NCBI GenBank assembly: GCA_030695565.1
Contig: JAUYRZ010000038.1
Coordinates: forward strand, 28,470 to 92,469
Length of the DNA: 64,000 bases
DNA from: Archangium sp.
GTDB lineage: Bacteria > Myxococcota > Myxococcia > Myxococcales > Myxococcaceae
Reading direction: 5' to 3'
Positions 18,732-27,273 of this stretch are shown piece by piece. A program made the position numbers and the translations under genes. Below the pieces are notes generated by a model that was not told the DNA's origin, made no database searches, and saw only the letters and a list, made by a program, of their open reading frames with translations. Every line of letters starts with the position of its first letter. The first letter of the stretch is position 1.

Positions 18732-20285
18732 TTACGGCGTCGGGAGCACCGGCAGCAGCGACTTGATGTCGGCGTCGGTGAAGTAGATGCCAGCCCCCAC
18801 GAAGAAGTCGCGGCCGCTGATGAGACGATTGGTCAGCGCGTCGCGGTTCTGGGTGTTGAGAATGTCGTCCATACCCGCGTTCACGTAGACGTGTTCGAAG
18901 GGCGTGAAGCGCACCGTGGCGCGCAGGCGGGGAAAACGCAGGGCCTCGATGGAGAAGTTGAACGCGTCGACCTTGAGCACCAGGGCGTCTTCGATCCACC
19001 GGGAGTACCAGGGAAACCGGATGGCCAGGTTCAAGTCGACGCCGATGCCGCCGGTCGACTCGATGATGCCGAAACGCAGCGTGAGGAACGAGTAGCGCTT
19101 GGCGAACTGCGCGCTGAACTTGATCGACTCGGTGGTGACCGTCTGCTTCTGCACCACGGGATCGCCGGCGTTGGGTGGGTTCTGCTGCAGGTAGATCGTC
19201 TCGACCTTGCCGCGCGGATCGTCGATGGCTTCGATGAGGTAGTACTTGTCGGGTTTGGGCACGAGGCGGATCTGAAGGAACGTCTTCGCCGCGCTCTGGG
19301 TGATGAAGTAGTCGGCCTTCACGCCCACTTCGACCTCGAGGCCGGTGAGGCGCCCCGCGAAGTCGGCCACGTCTTCCACCGTATCGGTGAGCTTCTGGCC
19401 GAGCCGCTCGTTGCCGACCAGGGCGCCGAGTGCACCCTTCCCCGCCTTCACGTCGTCGGTGACCTGCTCGATGTTGGTCATCGAACGATCGAGCTTGGCC
19501 AGGGTGTTCTTGAGGGTGTCGACGCTCTCACCCAGCTGCCCTTCGTTCTCGCCGACCACCTTCTTGATGGACCCGATCACGTCGCGCACGTCTTTGGAGA
19601 TCACCTCGATGTTGGTGACGATGCGCTCGATCGACTCTGATTCTTTACCGGTCAGACGTTTGATGTCGCCCGACACGGCCGACACGTTCGCGAGGATCGC
19701 ATCGAGCTTGCCGGCGCTGTCGCCGATCATCTTCTGCATCGCGTCGGTGAGCGCGACCAGGTTCTTCACGATCGCTTCCAGGCTGCCCTGCCCTTGCGCG
19801 CCTCCCAGCACGGCCTTGAGTGAGCCGGTGACCGCCTGCACGTCGGCGGTGATGGCGCCCAGGGTGCCCATCAGCTGCTCCATACCGGCCGCGTCGAGCA
19901 CGCGTTTGATCTCGTCGCCGTCTTTGAGGTCGGGGAAGTTCTCCGTGCCCGGGGTCAGGTCGAGCATGTAGTCGCCCAGCAGCGACTCGGAGCGTTTCGT
20001 GAGTGTCGCGTCGGTGCGCACGTGAATGTCACGGCGGATGCGCATCGTGGCCTTCGCGCGGATGCCCTCGAGGCGGATGTCGATGATCTCGCCCACGCCG
20101 ATGCCGGCGATCTGCACCCGGCTGCGCTGGTTCAAACCCGAGGCATCACGGAAGTAGGCGAAGACGGTGACGCCCTCGTCCTCCTTCATGCCGCCCTTCT
20201 TCACGAACGTGAGAAAGATGAAGAGGATCGCACCAGCGGCGATCACCAGCAGTCCGACCCGGAATGGCGTCACCAGTTTCTTCAC
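18732..20285 (-). CDS. MCE/MlaD-family lipid-transport substrate-binding protein
   Basis: A 517-residue protein with one N-terminal TM anchor (VGLLVIAAGAILFIFLTFV, residues 10-28). An MCE domain follows at about 38-120 (VFAYFRDASGLNQRSRVQIAGIGVGEI is the hallmark start, and SLLGDYMLDLTPG is near its end). A long heptad-rich helical region (about 125-300) follows, then a beta-rich C-terminal region of about 200 residues (SFLTLRFGIIESTGGIGVDL) that resembles the outer-membrane-facing part of gamma/deltaproteobacterial paralogues. MCE proteins form hexameric rings or tubes that shuttle phospholipids across the periplasm together with an MlaE permease and MlaF ATPase, and both genes lie just upstream. 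The Shine-Dalgarno site is not obvious. Confidence 0.9.
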   Translation of the reverse strand: MKKLVTPFRVGLLVIAAGAILFIFLTFVKKGGMKEDEGVTVFAYFRDASGLNQRSRVQIAGIGVGEIIDIRLEGIRAKATMRIRRDIHVRTDATLTKRSESLLGDYMLDLTPGTENFPDLKDGDEIKRVLDAAGMEQLMGTLGAITADVQAVTGSLKAVLGGAQGQGSLEAIVKNLVALTDAMQKMIGDSAGKLDAILANVSAVSGDIKRLTGKESESIERIVTNIEVISKDVRDVIGSIKKVVGENEGQLGESVDTLKNTLAKLDRSMTNIEQVTDDVKAGKGALGALVGNERLGQKLTDTVEDVADFAGRLTGLEVEVGVKADYFITQSAAKTFLQIRLVPKPDKYYLIEAIDDPRGKVETIYLQQNPPNAGDPVVQKQTVTTESIKFSAQFAKRYSFLTLRFGIIESTGGIGVDLNLAIRFPWYSRWIEDALVLKVDAFNFSIEALRFPRLRATVRFTPFEHVYVNAGMDDILNTQNRDALTNRLISGRDFFVGAGIYFTDADIKSLLPVLPTP

Positions 20286-20326
20286 GGAAAACTCACTCTA
20301 CCCGTCAACGCGTACACGGCCACGAC

Positions 20327-21088
20327 TCAGTTCTTTCCGAACCACGTCTGCAGAAACAGCTTCGCGCCGGGGTGCTGCGTGTGGCGCAAGGTCGAAGGGT
20401 GCCCCTGGTCGACGATCTCGCCCTGGTACAGGAAGGCGATGTTGTCGGCGACCTTGAAGGCCGAGGCGATGTCGTGGCTGATGACCACCGAGGTGACGCC
20501 CAGTTGCTTCTTGGCATCGAGGATCATCTCGTCGACGTAGTCGGTGGTGATGGGGTCGAGGCCGGTGGTGGGCTCGTCGTAGAGCACGATCTTCGGGTCG
20601 AGCACGATCGCCCGGGCCAGGCCCACGCGCTTGCGCATGCCGCCCGACAAGCTCGCCGGAAACTTATCTTCGACGTCTTTCAAACCGACGATGGCCAGCT
20701 TGTCGCGCACGATCTCGCGCATCTTCGCCTCGCCCAACTCCTTGCGGTGTTCGCGCAGCGCGAACGAGACGTTCTCGTAGACCGTCATCGAGTCGAAGAG
20801 CGCCGCGGCCTGGAAGACCATGCCGAACTTCCGGCGGATCTTCTCCAGCTCCTCGGGGCTCATGGGCACGATGTCTTCGCCGTCGATCACCACCCGGCCG
20901 CTGTCGGGCTTGAGCAGGCCGATCATGTGCTTCATCAGCACCGTCTTGCCGCTGCCGGAGCCCCCGAGGATCACCAGCGTGCTGCCCGCCGGAACGCTCA
21001 GCGTGATGCCCTTGAGCACGTGGTGCTCACCGAAGGACTTGTGCAGCTCGACGATCTCGATGATCGGTTTGGTCTTCTCGTCTGACAT
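20327..21088 (-). CDS. ABC transporter ATPase of the Mla/Mkl type
   Basis: A 253-residue ATPase. Walker A is GGSGSGKTVL (about residues 43-52), Q-loop VFQAAALFDSMTVYENV, ABC signature LSGGMRKRVGLARAI, Walker B KIVLYDEPTTGLDP, and H-loop VVISHDIASAF. The ATG at 21088 overlaps the MlaE stop (TGATG). The signature and the AALFDSMTVYENV segment are diagnostic of the MlaF/Mkl/Ttg2A group, which powers phospholipid movement through MCE systems. The open frame upstream of the start is a reading of the permease gene in another frame. Confidence 0.93.
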   Translation of the reverse strand: MSDEKTKPIIEIVELHKSFGEHHVLKGITLSVPAGSTLVILGGSGSGKTVLMKHMIGLLKPDSGRVVIDGEDIVPMSPEELEKIRRKFGMVFQAAALFDSMTVYENVSFALREHRKELGEAKMREIVRDKLAIVGLKDVEDKFPASLSGGMRKRVGLARAIVLDPKIVLYDEPTTGLDPITTDYVDEMILDAKKQLGVTSVVISHDIASAFKVADNIAFLYQGEIVDQGHPSTLRHTQHPGAKLFLQTWFGKN

Positions 21089-21906
21089 CAGTGGAGGAGT
21101 ACGCCGACGAAGTAATCGAGGATGAAGATACCGAGCGCCGAGGTGACCATCGCCTCGGTGGTCGCCTGGCCGACGCCCTTGGCGCCGCCGCTCGCGTTGT
21201 AGCCCTTGAAGCAGGCGACCAGCATGACGAAGAGCCCGAACACCGCGCCCTTGATGAGCCCCTCCGAGATGTCTTCGGGGTCGAGCCACTGCTGGGTGCG
21301 CGTCACGAAGGTGCCCGCCGAGAGGCCCTTCACGGTGACGGCCACGAAGTAGCCGCCGGTGAGCCCGAGCAGGTCGAAGATCAGCACCAGCAACGGCACC
21401 ATGATGAGGCCGGCCAGCACCCGGGGCACCAGGAGGTATTGGATCGGGTTGACGGCCATCGTCTCCAGCGCGTCGACCTGTTCGGTGACGCGCATGGTGC
21501 CCAGCTCGGTGCACATCGCGCTGCCGGCGCGCATGGTGACCATCAAGGCCGCGAAGACCGGGGCCAGCTCGCGGGTGATGGTCAACGAGACGGTGGGGCC
21601 GACCAGGCTCTCCGCGTTGAAGAGATCGAACGCACGCCAGCTCTGGTGGGCGAACACCATGCCCGAGAAGATGCCGGTCAAGGCCACGATGAAGATCGAG
21701 CCGACACCCACGAAGTCGAGCTGGGCGAAGAGGTTCTGCAGCCGGAACGGCGGGCGTACGGACCACTTGATGATCTGAAAGAGGAGCTCAGCGAGGCCGC
21801 CGACCTGTTCGATGAAGCGGTAGACGCCAGAACCGATGCTCTCCACGGCCGTGTACAGCCAGGACGGCTTCGGGGGTTCTACGGGGCTGCCGGTCTCCGA
21901 CGACAT
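21088..21906 (-). CDS. MlaE-family lipid ABC transporter permease
   Basis: A 272-residue permease with five or six TM helices. It carries the family signature LAPVFAALMVTMRAGSAMCTE, then the coupling-helix segment EQVDALETMAVNPIQYLLVPR that contacts the ATPase. The ATG at 21906 is used; an in-frame GTG at 21918 would add four residues. It is the first gene of the four-gene lipid-transport operon (permease, ATPase, MCE protein, MYXO-CTERM protein) and diverges from the zinc-ribbon/Tudor-like gene. These systems maintain outer-membrane lipid asymmetry or import lipids. Confidence 0.92.
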   Translation of the reverse strand: MSSETGSPVEPPKPSWLYTAVESIGSGVYRFIEQVGGLAELLFQIIKWSVRPPFRLQNLFAQLDFVGVGSIFIVALTGIFSGMVFAHQSWRAFDLFNAESLVGPTVSLTITRELAPVFAALMVTMRAGSAMCTELGTMRVTEQVDALETMAVNPIQYLLVPRVLAGLIMVPLLVLIFDLLGLTGGYFVAVTVKGLSAGTFVTRTQQWLDPEDISEGLIKGAVFGLFVMLVACFKGYNASGGAKGVGQATTEAMVTSALGIFILDYFVGVLLH

Positions 21907-22008
21907 GAGCGAGGGCACTCTACGTGAGTGCCTCCCCCGAACAAGCAGGGCGGCAAGGCAGGGAAACGCGCTTCACCTCCGCGTGCTTTCTGTTATTCGC
22001 CCAGCCGA

Positions 22009-22497
22009 ATGACGATGCCCAATGCGACCCGGGTCGGTGGTGAGATCGACGCTGCCTGCGGAAAGTGCGAGCTGAACCTCGCGCACACCATCATCGCGAT
22101 GGTGGGACCCAAGGTGGTGAAGGTGAAGTGCAACACCTGCGGGGGCGAACACAACTACCGCGGTGTTCAGCCGCTGGTGAAGCTGCAGTCGTTCGCGGCC
22201 CCCAAGCGCGCCATCGCGTCGTCGACTTCTTCGAAGAGCACGGCGGTCAAGCGCACCTCGGCCTCCTCGGCTTCGACGGTGGTGATCAGCTGGGACGAGC
22301 AGTTCAAGGGCAAGGATCTGACCAAGGCGAAGAAGTACTCGCCGCGCGAGACCTTCGTGGTCGACGACGTGGTCGATCACCCGACGTTCGGGCTCGGCCT
22401 GGTGCGCGCGGTGCGCGACGGCAAGGTCGAGGTCGCCTTCAAGCAAGAGGACAAGCTCCTCGTGCACGGCAAGCCGCCGCTGCCCGCCGCCGAGTGA
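22009..22497 (+). CDS. zinc-ribbon protein with C-terminal Tudor-like domain
   Basis: A 162-residue protein. Two CxxC knuckles (Cys17/20 and Cys41/44) form a probable zinc ribbon. The middle is a Ser/Lys-rich linker. The C-terminal region VDHPTFGLGLVRAVRDG followed by KVEVAFKQEDKLLVHG has the FGxGxV beta-barrel pattern of the Tudor-like domain at the end of UvrD/PcrA helicases, which binds RNA polymerase. A nucleic-acid or transcription-related role is my inference. The start is uncertain: ATG at 22009 or 22015; the frame is open further upstream, but that part has no recognisable content. A repeat hairpin lies 9 bp after the stop. Confidence 0.68.
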   Translation: MTMPNATRVGGEIDAACGKCELNLAHTIIAMVGPKVVKVKCNTCGGEHNYRGVQPLVKLQSFAAPKRAIASSTSSKSTAVKRTSASSASTVVISWDEQFKGKDLTKAKKYSPRETFVVDDVVDHPTFGLGLVRAVRDGKVEVAFKQEDKLLVHGKPPLPAAE

Positions 22498-22505
22498 AAC
22501 TGTCT

Positions 22506-22527
22506 CCCTCTCCCTTCGGGGTGAGGG
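22506..22527. repeat. palindromic repeat hairpin, copy B
   Basis: CCCTCTCCC, a short TTC loop, then GGGGTGAGGG, forming a stem with one mismatch. It fills the gap between two convergent genes and probably acts as a bidirectional terminator. Confidence 0.6.
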
Positions 22528-23187
22528 TCAAACCTGGCGCAGCGCCGTAATCGCCTTGCCCAAATCCTCCGGCAAAGGCGCTTCCACCACGACACCAAGA
22601 GTCTCGATCACCAGCGACGCTGCATGAAGCGGCGTGCGGTCGAGCCTGAAGTCGCCAAGCGGAAGCGGCTCCTTCCGCCCGTACTGGTGATCGAACAACA
22701 ACGGATGCCCGCTCGCCTTCAAGTGCACGCGAATCTGATGCTGCCTGCCGGTGAGCGGTTCACACTCCACCAGGGTCGCGGTCTTGAAGGTCTCGATCGG
22801 CTTCACCAGGGTGCGCGAGTCCTTCCCTGCTTCACCGGGGAACGCGAGGCGCATCTTGCCTTTGCGCCCTTCGATGAGCGGCTGCTGCAGATCGAGCGGC
22901 GCTGAGACCACGCCTTCGACCAGCGCGAGGTACTTCTTCTTCGCGAGGCCCTGCTCGAAGGCCATCGACGCCGAACGATGTGCGTCTTCATCGGTGGCGA
23001 AGAGCACCACCCCCGACGTGTCGCGATCGATGCGATGGCAGACCCAGACGCGTTGGCCCAACTGCGCGCTGAGGAGATCTCGAGCGCAGACCTGATCTTC
23101 CGGAGTGCGCCCTGGGATCACCAACAACCCGGGCGGCTTGGCCACCGCGACCAAACCACCCTTCGTGAACAGCACCTCGAGCGTCAC
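22528..23187 (-). CDS. RluA-family pseudouridine synthase
   Basis: A 219-residue enzyme that isomerises uridine to pseudouridine in rRNA or tRNA. The catalytic Asp54 is in HRIDRDTSGVV. The KKKYLALVEG segment and the ligand-binding GRQHQIRVHLKASGHPL (motif III) are present. There is no S4 RNA-binding domain, so it is the short form, as in RluA/TruC-type enzymes; the target position cannot be predicted. The GTG start at 23187 abuts the TAG stop of the upstream M16 gene with no gap, so it is translated from the peptidase operon. Confidence 0.88.
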   Translation of the reverse strand: MTLEVLFTKGGLVAVAKPPGLLVIPGRTPEDQVCARDLLSAQLGQRVWVCHRIDRDTSGVVLFATDEDAHRSASMAFEQGLAKKKYLALVEGVVSAPLDLQQPLIEGRKGKMRLAFPGEAGKDSRTLVKPIETFKTATLVECEPLTGRQHQIRVHLKASGHPLLFDHQYGRKEPLPLGDFRLDRTPLHAASLVIETLGVVVEAPLPEDLGKAITALRQV

Positions 23188-24543
23188 CTACTCGAGCTCG
23201 CTCGGCTTCAAGACCGTGACCGGCCCGTACTGCTCGACCTTGGAGCGCAGCGCCTCGGCGTTGCCCACCAGCACGATGTTCCGCTCGCCGCCGAAGAGGT
23301 GTTTGCCGGCCGCTTCGGTCGCCTGCTTCACGGTGACTGCCGCGATGCGCTCGCGGTACTCGGAGATCCACTCATCGGTCAGCCCGTAGTGCACCACGTC
23401 GGCGATCGCACCGGAGACCGCTTCGTTGGTCTCCAGCCGCGCGGGATACAGCCCCGAGATGTAGCGCTGCACGGTGGCGAGCTCTTCCTTCTTCGGCCCG
23501 CGCTCCTTCATCTTCTTCACCTCGGCCAGCGACACGTCGATGAGCTGGTTGATGCTCTCGGTGCGCGTGAAGGACGAGACCGTGAAGGTGCCCGCGACGC
23601 TCATCATGTCGAACGAGCTGCCCGCTCCGTAGGAGAGGCCGCGCTTCACGCGGATCTCGGTGACCAGGCGCGAAGTGAAGCCGCCGCCCAGCACGGTGTT
23701 CATGGTGACGAGCGGAAAGTGATCCGGGTGACCGCGGCGCACGCCGTGACCACCGATGCGCATCTGCACCTGGGTCTGCTCGGGCTTGTCGACGATCAAC
23801 ACCTCGCCGGGCCGGGCGAGCCCTTCCCACGAAGGCACGATGGGACCTTCCGTGGGGCCACCCTTCCAGCCCCCCAGGGTGCGCTCGACGGTCTTCATCA
23901 CCTCGTCGAGATCGAACGCGCCCACGATGTACAGGTGCGCGATCGACGGCCCCAGGCGCTCACGGTGGAACTTCTTGAGATCATCGCGAGTCATCGCGGT
24001 GATGTCCTTCTTCCCTCCGATGGTCTCGTGCGCGTACGGGTGGGTGCCCCAGGTCGCGCGAACGAGCGCGCGATCGGCGAGCGAGCCGGGGTCGTCGAGA
24101 TCGTTGGTCAACCCGGCCAGCGTACGGCGGCGGGCCAGCTCGAGCTCGTTCTCGGGAAAGTCGGGCTCGAGCAGCACCTTCGCCATGAGCTCGAACATCG
24201 GCTCGAAGTGTTTGGAAGGCGTGGAGAGCGACATGATCACGTTCTCTTCGTTGGCGAAGCCGCCCACGCTCGCGCCTACGAAGTCGACGGTGTCGCTGAT
24301 CTGATCGGCCGACATGCCGGCCGCGCCACGGCGAAACAACCGCGCCGCGAAGTCACCCACGCCGAGGCGATCGAGCGGATCGAACGCGCTGCCCGCGCGC
24401 ATGACCAACCGCACCGCCACCAGAGGGAGCGGCCCCCGCGGCACGAGGTGCACGGTCATGCCATTGGGCAGCTTGCGGACCTGGTGATCCGGCAGCTTCA
24501 GCGGGCGAAGCTTCGGCACTTCATCGACCTTCTTCTTCTTCAC
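23188..24543 (-). CDS. M16-family peptidase-like protein, non-catalytic subunit
   Basis: A 451-residue M16-fold protein. At the position of the HxxEH zinc motif it has GVGDFAARLF, so His, Glu and His are replaced by Asp64, Ala67 and Arg68 and zinc catalysis is not expected. The C-terminal half keeps the substrate-cleft features of the family (NTVLGGGFTSRLVTEIRVKRGLSYGAGSSFD), including the R/Y pair. In bacteria and mitochondria such inactive subunits pair with an active partner, here encoded by the upstream gene, whose stop overlaps this GTG start (GTGA). No signal peptide is seen, so action in the cytoplasm is likely unless exported otherwise. Confidence 0.9.
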   Translation of the reverse strand: MKKKKVDEVPKLRPLKLPDHQVRKLPNGMTVHLVPRGPLPLVAVRLVMRAGSAFDPLDRLGVGDFAARLFRRGAAGMSADQISDTVDFVGASVGGFANEENVIMSLSTPSKHFEPMFELMAKVLLEPDFPENELELARRRTLAGLTNDLDDPGSLADRALVRATWGTHPYAHETIGGKKDITAMTRDDLKKFHRERLGPSIAHLYIVGAFDLDEVMKTVERTLGGWKGGPTEGPIVPSWEGLARPGEVLIVDKPEQTQVQMRIGGHGVRRGHPDHFPLVTMNTVLGGGFTSRLVTEIRVKRGLSYGAGSSFDMMSVAGTFTVSSFTRTESINQLIDVSLAEVKKMKERGPKKEELATVQRYISGLYPARLETNEAVSGAIADVVHYGLTDEWISEYRERIAAVTVKQATEAAGKHLFGGERNIVLVGNAEALRSKVEQYGPVTVLKPSELE

Positions 24544-25856
24544 GAGGCCACCTCGGAGAGGGGCACGAGCGTGACGACTGATCTCCGCTCTGGGGCGAGG
24601 TACTTCGCGGCCGCGGCGCGCACCTGCTCGCCGGTGATGGTCTCGTACTGGATGGGCAACGCGAGGCCATGGCGCCAGTCGCCCAGCATCAGCTCGTAGG
24701 TCCCCAGCGCGTGGGCACGGCCGTTGTTGGTGGCGAGTTCACGGAGCAAATGCGCAGCAAGGTTGTTCTTCGCCTTCTCCAGCTCACGCGGTTCGAGACC
24801 GTGCTGCGCCACCTTGGCCAACTCGGCGTACAGCGCAGCTTCGGCCTTCTTCGGATCGCCGTCAGGCTTGAGCTCGAGCACGACCGTGAACGAGCCGGGA
24901 TCGAAGCGCCAGGTCCAGTCGACGGAGACGCCGACGGCGAGCTCCTGATCGAACACCAGCGAGCGGGTCAGCCGGCTCGATTGACCGACCGAGAGCGCGT
25001 ACTGCAACACGTCGAGCACCAGGGTGTCGGGATCGGTGCCGTTGGGCCCACGCCAGGCGATCATCAGTGAAGGCGCCTGCGCGGGGTGACGCACTTCAGC
25101 GCGGCGTTCACCCTTCTGCTCGGGCTCAGCGTCGTGCACGAGCGGGAGCGCGGGGCCGGGCTTGATGCCCTTGTAGTACTTCTTGATCAGCGCCATCGCC
25201 TGCTTGGGGTCGAAGTCGCCCGAGACGTAGAGCGTGGCGTTGTTGGGCGCGTAGTAGGTGCGGAAGTACTCGAGGCAGTCCTCGCGCTTGATGTTCTCGA
25301 TGTCCTTCATCCAACCGATGACCGGCCAGCGGTACGGGTGGGCCTTCCAGATGAGCGACGAGAGCTCTTCGTCCATCAGGCCGCCGATCTCGTTGTCCAC
25401 GCGAAGGCGGCGCTCTTCCATCACCACCTGCCGCTCGCTCTCCAGCATCTTCGGGGTGACCTGCAGGGAGCGCATGCGATCGCTCTCGAGATCGATCACC
25501 TTCTCGAGCGCCTCCGACATGAAGTCTTCGTAATAAACGGTGACGTCGTTGCTGGTGTACGCGTTGGAGCTGCCGCCGTTCGACTCGAGCACGCGATCGA
25601 ACTGGCCCGGGCCGTACTTCTTCGCGCCGTTGAACATCATGTGCTCGAAGAGGTGGCTGATGCCGGTGATGCCGGGGCGCTCGTTGCGCGCTCCGACCCG
25701 GAAGAACGTGTAGTAGCTGCAGGTCGGTACGGCGTCAGACGGGAGCAGGCGCACCTGCATGCCGTTGGGCAGCGTCGCCTCGATGACGGAATTGGCGATG
25801 GCCTTGAGTGCGGGAGGGAGGGTCGGGGTGGTCTTCTTCGATCGAGTGGTCCGCAT
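24540..25856 (-). CDS. M16-family zinc metallopeptidase, catalytic subunit
   Basis: A 438-residue insulinase-type peptidase. The inverted zinc motif is HLFEHMMF (His68, Glu71, His72), with the distal zinc ligand Glu in ESERQVVMEERR about 70 residues on. SSNAYTSNDVTVYYEDF and the C-terminal VGQSSRLTRSLVFDQELA also match the family. It probably degrades peptides or processes precursors as a clamshell heterodimer with the inactive M16 protein that follows it. The ATG at 25856 begins an unremarkable basic N terminus with no signal peptide. The upstream 250 bp contain a palindromic repeat and a hairpin, so the promoter presumably lies within about 50 bp of the start. Confidence 0.92.
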   Translation of the reverse strand: MRTTRSKKTTPTLPPALKAIANSVIEATLPNGMQVRLLPSDAVPTCSYYTFFRVGARNERPGITGISHLFEHMMFNGAKKYGPGQFDRVLESNGGSSNAYTSNDVTVYYEDFMSEALEKVIDLESDRMRSLQVTPKMLESERQVVMEERRLRVDNEIGGLMDEELSSLIWKAHPYRWPVIGWMKDIENIKREDCLEYFRTYYAPNNATLYVSGDFDPKQAMALIKKYYKGIKPGPALPLVHDAEPEQKGERRAEVRHPAQAPSLMIAWRGPNGTDPDTLVLDVLQYALSVGQSSRLTRSLVFDQELAVGVSVDWTWRFDPGSFTVVLELKPDGDPKKAEAALYAELAKVAQHGLEPRELEKAKNNLAAHLLRELATNNGRAHALGTYELMLGDWRHGLALPIQYETITGEQVRAAAAKYLAPERRSVVTLVPLSEVAS

Positions 25857-25910
25857 GAAGTGGGCGGAACGTACTCACGAACCGCCTCCCCCGCCCTGCG
25901 AAAGCAAGGG

Positions 25911-25957
25911 TCTCCCTCGCCCTGCGCCAGCGGGGAGAGGGCCGGGGTGAGGGGCGC
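25911..25957. repeat. palindromic repeat, copy C
   Basis: One CCCTCGCCCTGCG...GGGGAGAGGG hairpin followed by GGGGTGAGGGG, matching one half of the long copies at 36.3 and 46.1 kb. It sits between the lipoprotein hydrolase 3' end and the M16 5' end. Confidence 0.65.
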
Positions 25958-25960
25958 TTT

Positions 25961-25988
25961 CCCGGGCAAGCCTGCCAAGCTGCCCGGG
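25961..25988. terminator. hairpin, possible terminator of the pseudokinase operon
   Basis: Eight-bp perfect arms CCCGGGCA / TGCCCGGG with a 12-nt loop, about 125 bp downstream of the last gene of the minus-strand operon. It has no U-tract. The remaining bases 25989-26112 show nothing I can name. Confidence 0.35.
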
Positions 25989-26112
25989 GGAGACGGCTCA
26001 GGGCGATCGGTCGAGCAGCTGTGCGGTTCGAGTGAGTTTCGCGAAAGACGACTTCGCTGATTGGCCGTCCGTTCTCCGCGAGGCGGGCGAGTTGAAAATC
26101 AACGTGCAGTAG

Positions 26113-27273
26113 TCAGCGCGCAGCGGGAATGGACGGCAACACTTCAGGCGGACCGGACGGAAGCGGTGCCACGGGCGTCGCCTTGTCGAAGAACATGAGC
26201 ACCTTCGGCCAGAGTTCGGTCGAGGCGCGCTCTCCGATGACCATGTCCATGTGGCCGTACTCACCGCGTGAACCGTTGGCGCGGGTCATCAGCAGCCACT
26301 CCTTCGGTCCGCCAAGCGCGCGGTAGCCGTCCTTCACCGCAGGCGCCACGGCGATGCGATCGAGCCGGCCTGCGACCACCAGCACCGGCGTGGTGATCTT
26401 CGCCATGTCGGCTCGCAGATCGATCTTCCCGTCGAACGTTTGGAACTGGCCGGTATCCATCAACGAGATCAGCTGCAGCGCGGTGCCGCCTGAAACCGGC
26501 GCGGTGCCGTAGACCATCAGCCTTCGCCAGGTCTCCGTCTCGGTGCTCTGCGGGTTGTAGAAGAAGCGCTGAAACGGGCCATCTTCCATCGCGCCCTGAA
26601 ACGGCGATGCGAGCAACGCACCGACGCCGCTGGGGATCATCGATTCGGGACTGACGAAGACCGGGCCGAGCGTCTTGAGCAAACTCTCCATGCCGGTGCC
26701 CCAGTCGAGCCTCGTCGGGCTGCCCATCGTGGCGGCGGCGTGCACGCCCTGCCCTCCTTGCGAGAGGTACGCGTAGAGCACCATGCCGCCCATCGAGTGG
26801 CCGGCGTAGTCGATCGCCGAGGCGCCGCTGGTTCGCTTCACGTAGTCGATGACTGCCGGCAGATCGTGGCGCCAGTAGTCGTCGAAGAAGATCGGCCCGG
26901 GGCGTTTGTGGTCGGCGTCGATGGTGTCACTCGTTCCCGTGCCGCGGAGCGAGACAGTCCAGGCTTCACGTCCTTGCGAGGCGATCCAGCGGGCCATCGA
27001 GTGTTGCTCGTCGAGGTCCATGTTCCGCTCGTTCGCGGAGATGCCGTGGCAGAGGACCACCGGGAAGCCTTTGGTCTCGCCCACTGCTTTGTAGCGGGTC
27101 AGCGAGACTTCCCAGCCGTCGTCGGTTTTGGCGCGATGGAGCTCGGCTTCTTTCGGAAGCGGGATCGGCCGGAGCGCGGCGCAGCTCGTCATGAGGAGGC
27201 AAAGCAGGAAAGCCCTCTCCCCGACCCTCTCCCCCGCGGGGGAGAGGGAGACAGTTTGATCAGTTCCCCTCAT
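26113..27273 (-). CDS. lipoprotein alpha/beta hydrolase with repeat-encoded N terminus
   Basis: A 386-residue protein starting at an ATG that overlaps the stop of the preceding gene (ATGA). Residues about 8-22 (SLSPAGERVGERA) are encoded by a palindromic repeat; a hydrophobic stretch and lipobox LLMTSC (Cys31) follow. The alpha/beta-hydrolase domain has an oxyanion-side CHGISANER, nucleophile elbow GHSMGG (Ser160), an acid in VVAGRLDRI, and a late His in EYGHMDMV, so it looks catalytically competent. The length and SLRGTGTSD segment resemble lysosomal-acid-lipase-like or poly-ester hydrolases, and lipids are a reasonable substrate guess. It is the last gene of the pseudokinase operon. Confidence 0.8.
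   Translation of the reverse strand: MRGTDQTVSLSPAGERVGERAFLLCLLMTSCAALRPIPLPKEAELHRAKTDDGWEVSLTRYKAVGETKGFPVVLCHGISANERNMDLDEQHSMARWIASQGREAWTVSLRGTGTSDTIDADHKRPGPIFFDDYWRHDLPAVIDYVKRTSGASAIDYAGHSMGGMVLYAYLSQGGQGVHAAATMGSPTRLDWGTGMESLLKTLGPVFVSPESMIPSGVGALLASPFQGAMEDGPFQRFFYNPQSTETETWRRLMVYGTAPVSGGTALQLISLMDTGQFQTFDGKIDLRADMAKITTPVLVVAGRLDRIAVAPAVKDGYRALGGPKEWLLMTRANGSRGEYGHMDMVIGERASTELWPKVLMFFDKATPVAPLPSGPPEVLPSIPAAR
27213..27248. repeat. palindromic repeat, copy D, inside coding sequence
   Basis: Bases 27225-27248 form a perfect 24-nt palindrome (CCCTCTCCCCCG and its complement), preceded by a further CCCTCTCCCCGA arm. The whole element is translated as part of the N terminus of the lipoprotein hydrolase. 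Confidence 0.75.

Noticed and set aside
22978..24699. A 573-codon plus-strand frame across the M16 genes
   Set aside because: Antisense to two clear M16 proteins; no domains.
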